A DNA stretch of 36,511 nucleotides, taken from the NCBI GenBank assembly GCA_028066595.1, contig JALCBJ010000068.1, positions 1-36,511 on the forward strand, given 5' to 3'. The translations under genes were made by a program, and so were the position numbers. Within the stretch, counting starts at the first letter, position 1, and the number at the start of each line of letters is the position of its first letter. This document shows, piece after piece, positions 33,006 through 36,511 of this stretch. The stretch is from Thermoanaerobaculia bacterium (GTDB taxonomy: Bacteria > Acidobacteriota > Thermoanaerobaculia > Multivoradales > J023). A model generated the notes under the pieces. It did not search any database. It saw only the letters and a program-made list of their open reading frames with translations, and had not been told where the DNA came from.

Positions 33006-33188
33006 GTGGAAGCCCAACACCGTTCGATTCATTCTTTCCATCGCCATCTCGAGCAGGCAGAATCCGAAACGTCAGGGAGCCTGGAACGGGCACTCGCCAT
33101 GTTGCGCGACGAGTCCATTCCCGGATGCCTTTCCGAGGAAGAAGAGCTGCCACCATTTCGTTTGTGGTCGGCTTGGCTCCCTGGCTGA
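33006..33188 (+). CDS. Second ComX-like small peptide (60 residues) with C-terminal PPFRLWSAWLPG
   Basis: The GTG at 33006 is preceded by AAGGAGG with six bases spacing, much better than the open start at 32862. The product has 60 residues, is soluble, and has no signal peptide. Its end, SEEEELPPFRLWSAWLPG, matches the layout of the 45-residue peptide at 29395 (NEDTEPFGRWGIWGE): an acidic stretch, then PFxxWxxW, then two or three residues. Near the N terminus both also carry FHxxxxQ (FHASMHQ and FHRHLEQ). The gene follows the kinase by 377 bases and is followed by two long perfect inverted repeats. It may be a second substrate of the transferase, a competing pheromone, or a diverged duplicate. 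None of this has been demonstrated, and no known family was recognised apart from this likeness. Confidence 0.65.
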   Translation: MEAQHRSIHSFHRHLEQAESETSGSLERALAMLRDESIPGCLSEEEELPPFRLWSAWLPG

Positions 33189-33221
33189 GATAGCTCGCGT
33201 CCCGCCAGCGGGCAGCACTCT

Positions 33222-33260
33222 GTCCAGATCCAGAGGATCTCGGATCCTCTGGATCTGGAC
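33222..33260 (+). terminator. 18-bp perfect hairpin after the second peptide gene
   Basis: GTCCAGATCCAGAGGATC (33222-33239) and its exact reverse complement (33243-33260) enclose a TCG loop, 33 bases after the peptide's stop. TTTT begins eight bases downstream (33268-33271). The stem is far stronger than chance, and it probably ends the peptide transcript. Confidence 0.7.
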
Positions 33261-33276
33261 GATTCCGTTTTGCGGT

Positions 33277-33308
33277 GGATGCCATCTCGTCGCGACGAGA
33301 TGGCATCC
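33277..33308. repeat. Perfect 32-bp palindrome
   Basis: The sequence 33277-33292 is the exact reverse complement of 33293-33308 (core CTCGTCGCGACGAG) with no spacer. Spacerless palindromes form poor RNA hairpin tips but good DNA binding or cruciform sites, so a regulator site is possible. The surrounding interval 33189-33506 has no other gene. Confidence 0.75.
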
Positions 33309-33479
33309 CATCACGGACTGGCAGCTGCAGACCGCAACGATGGCTCCGTCTGGAGTTGGAGAGGAACTCGGGGACTCATGGCCGAGGTAGTGACGGAAGG
33401 GTAGACGGTCTCTGGCACGACCGTCGTGACAGCATGGGGTCTAGATACCACCCCGGATCCTGATCAGCCCGCCCGCCGC

Positions 33480-33485
33480 TATAAT
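33480..33485 (+). promoter_or_regulatory. Consensus -10 box before the DHH/CPBP-like gene
   Basis: A perfect TATAAT lies 22 bases before the GTG at 33507, followed by the ribosome-binding site TAGGAG (33494-33499). The -35 region is weak. It supports the later start codon, since transcripts beginning around 33492 could not use the GTG at 33426. Confidence 0.45.
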
Positions 33486-33506
33486 CTCGCGCCTAGGAGT
33501 TCCCAC

Positions 33507-35453
33507 GTGAGTCCATCGTCCCAAGACCCTGCAGGGGCCGAATCCGTCCTCTCAGCCCGAGCCGAGACGGGCGATGCGGGAGATCCAGACGCCCCGGAAC
33601 GAGGCGAGACGAGGGACCGAGATCCACAGGGGCGCGCACTCGACGGGACAGGCCAGCAGCTGCCGATGCGCCACGCGCCAGTGATTCACTTTCGCAGTGG
33701 CGACGGAACCGAAGGCGCTGAATCCGTAGAGTTGCCGCGCCGCTACGAGTTTCGAGATACCGAGGACGGGCGCCAGCTCGTGTGCAAGGAGGCGCCGGGC
33801 GTCTTTGTCCGCGTCGAGCGAAGTCTGGTTTTCTCCGAGCAGGAAGCGCGACGTTTGGGGGAACGCACGATTCTGCTCGATGGAGTAGGCGCCTTCGCTC
33901 CTTTGGTGGACGGCGCCGCCCACCTCTACAACCTCGACCATCACGAGGGTTGCCTGCGGGCATTTACCCTCGCTAGCTGCGAGCAGGCATTAGTGTTGGT
34001 CTTGAAGGGCCTGGAGCTGGGGCGCGGCGACTGGTCGATCTACGCGAACGAGCCTGACCTCGACACCGTATTCGCGATCTGGACGCTACTCAACTACCGA
34101 CGTCTTCGGGAGTTCGACGACGAGGCGCGCGATCGCATCGTGCCGCTGCTGCGGCTGGAGGGTGCCATCGATGCGAACGGGTTCGAGGTCGCCGAGTTCT
34201 GCGGCTTGCCGCAGGCGGCGCTACGACGCGAGAAGGCCCGTCTCGATCGGCTCATGCAGGACGAGCTGGAAGCAAAACGGTCTGGGATCTGGTCGAACTC
34301 GGATCCGGCAGAATACACCCTCGAGCTGTTGTGTGAGATCGATCGCATGGTGTATCGCCCGTCGGATTTTCAGGATTTCGCGAGTATCGAAGAGGAGTAC
34401 GGGCACGTCGATATCGGTTCCGGGAAAGTAGCCGTCGTGTGTCGCGATGGCGCGGGTATCTACGATGTCGAAAAACGTCTGAAGAAAGTCTGGGGCGACC
34501 GCCTGGGCATCATCGCCTTGGAGCGAGAGGCACAGCACTACACCTTGCGCAGAGCCGCGCCGCTTTCGGGCATCGACTTGACCGGCGCCTACGAGCGACT
34601 CAACGTCTTGGATCCGGCGGTGGACGGTCGTCCCGCAGGAAAGCGCTGGGGCGGCTCGGAAGAAATCGGCGGCTCACCACGGCCCGACGGCACCGGCCTG
34701 ACCCCACGGGAAGTGGGGAAGATCCTCAAACTGGCATTCCGCAGAGTGACGCCGGTGGAGCACCTACAGAAGGCTCTCACGGCGGTGTCTTGGGCCTTGT
34801 TACTACTGATTTCCAGTGCCGCTTCCATCGTCGCCTGGCGTTTTTTCGAGCCCCTGGATCGACCGACCGTCCTCGGCGGGCCAATCGAGCTGGCGGTGGC
34901 CTCCGGTGTCCTGTTGCTGGGTGCTGCGGTGGCCACCCTGCGACTGTCGCGCGGCTGGACCTGGGTCTATGGCTGGCGCTCTCCCGCCGGTAGACAGTGG
35001 TGGGTCGTCGCATTGCCGGCTCTCCTCGCGGCAGCAGCAGGAGGTGCGTTGGTACCTGCGCGGACCGATGCTCCTTTGCTCCATGCCGTAGGTGCGATGC
35101 TCGCCGCCGCCCTGGCCGTCGAGCTCTGCCTCCGGGGTCTCGTACATGGCCAGCTGGTGCTCGACAATCGTCTTTCCACTACCGGCTTGTCTTGGTTCGT
35201 GTCCCGACCCAACGTCGTGGCAGCCTTGCTTCATGCTGCCCTCGTACCGATTTTGGGCGCGGTCTGGCTTCCGTTGACTTCCTGGCCGGTGGAGTCGTGG
35301 CTACGATGGCCGACCGCCGCGGGTATTGCTTTCGTTTGCGGCCTGTTGATGGGTTCTGTGCGGGAGCGAAGCCTCAGCCTGTGGCCGTGCACTCTGCTGC
35401 TGTTCCTTGGGGCCTTGGCGCGCTGGCTCATCGAACCCTGGTGGCTGGGATGA
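33507..35453 (+). CDS. DHH-motif domain fused to CPBP/Rce1-like membrane protease domain
   Basis: This 648-residue protein starts at a GTG with TAGGAG seven bases upstream. Residues 1-75 are disordered and acidic. The soluble domain contains LYNLDHHEGCLRAF (Asp144, His145, His146) and NEPDLDTVFAIWTLL, reminiscent of DHH-type phosphoesterases, with RDGAGIYDVEKRLKKVWG later on. From about 430 there are some eight membrane helices. They carry AVELCLRGLVHG (Glu539...Arg543, the ExxxR pair of CPBP intramembrane proteases) and AALLHA (His576). The usual first Glu of the EExxxR motif is Val, so activity is uncertain. The CPBP family includes the CAAX prenyl protease Rce1, which is notable so close to a peptide-prenylation cassette. 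The stop overlaps the next gene's start as ATGA. Function is not known. Confidence 0.8.
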   Translation: MSPSSQDPAGAESVLSARAETGDAGDPDAPERGETRDRDPQGRALDGTGQQLPMRHAPVIHFRSGDGTEGAESVELPRRYEFRDTEDGRQLVCKEAPGVFVRVERSLVFSEQEARRLGERTILLDGVGAFAPLVDGAAHLYNLDHHEGCLRAFTLASCEQALVLVLKGLELGRGDWSIYANEPDLDTVFAIWTLLNYRRLREFDDEARDRIVPLLRLEGAIDANGFEVAEFCGLPQAALRREKARLDRLMQDELEAKRSGIWSNSDPAEYTLELLCEIDRMVYRPSDFQDFASIEEEYGHVDIGSGKVAVVCRDGAGIYDVEKRLKKVWGDRLGIIALEREAQHYTLRRAAPLSGIDLTGAYERLNVLDPAVDGRPAGKRWGGSEEIGGSPRPDGTGLTPREVGKILKLAFRRVTPVEHLQKALTAVSWALLLLISSAASIVAWRFFEPLDRPTVLGGPIELAVASGVLLLGAAVATLRLSRGWTWVYGWRSPAGRQWWVVALPALLAAAAGGALVPARTDAPLLHAVGAMLAAALAVELCLRGLVHGQLVLDNRLSTTGLSWFVSRPNVVAALLHAALVPILGAVWLPLTSWPVESWLRWPTAAGIAFVCGLLMGSVRERSLSLWPCTLLLFLGALARWLIEPWWLG

Positions 35454-36430
35454 CGATCTCTCAGACGGTGCCACGGATTCCGCTGGTGATTCTCGGAGGC
35501 CGGGATCGGCGCGGTTCGGAGTTGCCGGACGGCACCCAAGACCGGCACGCGCTGCAAGGCTACAAGGGTGTCGTACTGAAGGTCGGGGGTCGACCTCTGA
35601 TCCAGGTGTTGATCGATCGACTTCGAGCGGTCGAAGTGTTCTCGCCGATCTATATCGCCGGACCCCGTCACGTCTATCAGGACTTCCTGACGGATAACGT
35701 CCGGTTGATCGAGACCGACGGAAGCTTTGGCGCCAACCTGCGCGCCTGCGTGGAAGCCACTCGGGTCGATGGAGAGTATTCCGAGCAGCTCGGCTTCGTT
35801 ACATGCGACATCCTGCCGGATCCGGTGGAGCTGCGCCACGCCGTCGACGACCTGATCGAACATTCACCAGTGGATTTCTGGATGCCTCAGATCCGCGTTC
35901 CGGATGAAGAGACCAGCCTCGGCACGTCGGATTGGAAGCCGCGATACCGATTGGCACCTCCGGGTTCGGGCACGGCCGTTCCAGTTCTGCCGGGGCATCT
36001 ATTGGTGGCGGCTCCCAGCGTGCTTCGAATGGAGTTCGCCTTGCAGTTTCTCGATCAGCTCTACGAGACGCGAAACCGCTCGTTGGCGTACCGTCGCGCA
36101 GCGTTGACCAAGGCACTCCTGGGCAGCCTCCTCGCCCAGGATCTGCGTCTCTTGATGCGCCTGAAGCCTCCCATCAACCTCTTCGATGTGGTGTTCTGGA
36201 GCTTGTTCGCAGTGGCCAGGTTGATGTCGGGTCGTGCTACGACGACGCAGATGGCGCGGTACATCCGTCGAGTCTTCGTGGTGCGTTCACAGCGTAGACG
36301 TCATGGAGATCGGAGGGGGCGTGTGCCGCTTCTCGACGCGCTGTCGCTTGCCCGGGACATCGACACCTTGGAAGAAGCCCGGGAAGTAGCCGGAGAAGTA
36401 GCCTTGATGGAAGCCGAGTCGGTGAGCTGA
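35450..36430 (+). CDS. Nucleotidyltransferase-like (GT-A/MobA-type fold) protein
   Basis: From the ATG at 35450, which overlaps the previous stop by four bases, the protein has 326 residues. The N-terminal half looks like a nucleotidyltransferase: IPLVILGGRDRR in the position of the nucleotide-binding loop, KGVVLKVGGRPLIQVLIDRLRAV, IYIAGPRHVYQDF and FVTCDILPD, which carries the Asp expected for metal binding. The family signature is loose, with LGGRDRRGSE instead of LAGGxGxRL, so this is a fold-level assignment. The C-terminal third is helical, with a hydrophobic stretch (LFDVVFWSLFAVARLMSG, about 242-259) that may associate with membrane. Tight coupling to the DHH/CPBP-like gene suggests a common pathway, perhaps in lipid or polyprenyl metabolism; that is inference. 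Confidence 0.75.
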   Translation: MTISQTVPRIPLVILGGRDRRGSELPDGTQDRHALQGYKGVVLKVGGRPLIQVLIDRLRAVEVFSPIYIAGPRHVYQDFLTDNVRLIETDGSFGANLRACVEATRVDGEYSEQLGFVTCDILPDPVELRHAVDDLIEHSPVDFWMPQIRVPDEETSLGTSDWKPRYRLAPPGSGTAVPVLPGHLLVAAPSVLRMEFALQFLDQLYETRNRSLAYRRAALTKALLGSLLAQDLRLLMRLKPPINLFDVVFWSLFAVARLMSGRATTTQMARYIRRVFVVRSQRRRHGDRRGRVPLLDALSLARDIDTLEEAREVAGEVALMEAESVS

Positions 36431-36511
36431 TCCGGAGTCACTAGTGTGCCGATTGGCAAGTTCAGGGAATAATCAACGGCCTACCGAGGTTCTCACCGCA
36501 AACAACTGGGA
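36431..36511. other. Window end without recognisable feature
   Basis: The final 81 bases after the stop of the nucleotidyltransferase-like gene show no gene start, hairpin or repeat that I can support. Confidence 0.6.

Overview
The window is GC-rich, densely coding DNA from a Gram-negative-type bacterium: it has a lipoprotein, many Sec-type signal peptides and a membrane-anchored multihaem cytochrome. Its mix of PQQ and TolB-type propellers, a ToxR-like regulator with a TolB-like tail, several FG-GAP/ASPIC-UnbV (CRTAC1-type) proteins and a SpoIIE phosphatase resembles Acidobacteriota. That assignment is inferred from gene content only. No CRISPR array, rRNA, intact insertion sequence or phage module was seen.

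Layout. Positions 1-4245: a secreted PQQ-propeller/esterase-like protein and a coupled TolB-like propeller on the minus strand, divergent from a winged-helix membrane regulator. 4246-8855: a divergent LysR/YeiH-type pair, a small membrane protein, and long gene-poor stretches with three copies of a ~70-bp degenerate repeat. 8856-11831: a cytosolic subtilase with a small partner gene, a tRNA-Glu(UUC) and a lipoprotein HExxH peptidase. 12064-17270: an alkaline-phosphatase-fold membrane protein, a SpoIIE-type phosphatase, a DUF218 protein and a nitrilase. 17438-28136: a tightly packed operon of three secreted propeller/TPR proteins and a membrane penta-haem cytochrome c.

The most notable region is 28148-33188. 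It holds, in order, an isoprenyl-transferase-like gene (ComQ-like), a 45-codon peptide gene ending in WGE (ComX-like), and a ten-helix sensor histidine kinase with a PDZ-like extracytoplasmic loop (ComP-like). This is the gene order, gene-size pattern and end-motif pattern of the Bacillus ComQXPA quorum-sensing cassette, in which ComQ prenylates a tryptophan near the C terminus of ComX and ComP senses the product. Here the kinase core is an AHDFNN-type hybrid with a fused receiver, and no ComA-type regulator is adjacent. A second small peptide gene after the kinase (60 codons) shares an acidic stretch followed by PFxxWxxW with the first. Both peptide genes have strong ribosome-binding sites, and both are flanked by strong hairpins.

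Downstream, a DHH-motif protein fused to a CPBP/Rce1-like membrane domain is coupled to a nucleotidyltransferase-like gene. CPBP proteins include the CAAX prenyl protease Rce1, so a processing role is possible but speculative. Working model, by inference: the transferase prenylates Trp in one or both peptides, the products are exported and trimmed, and the kinase senses them.
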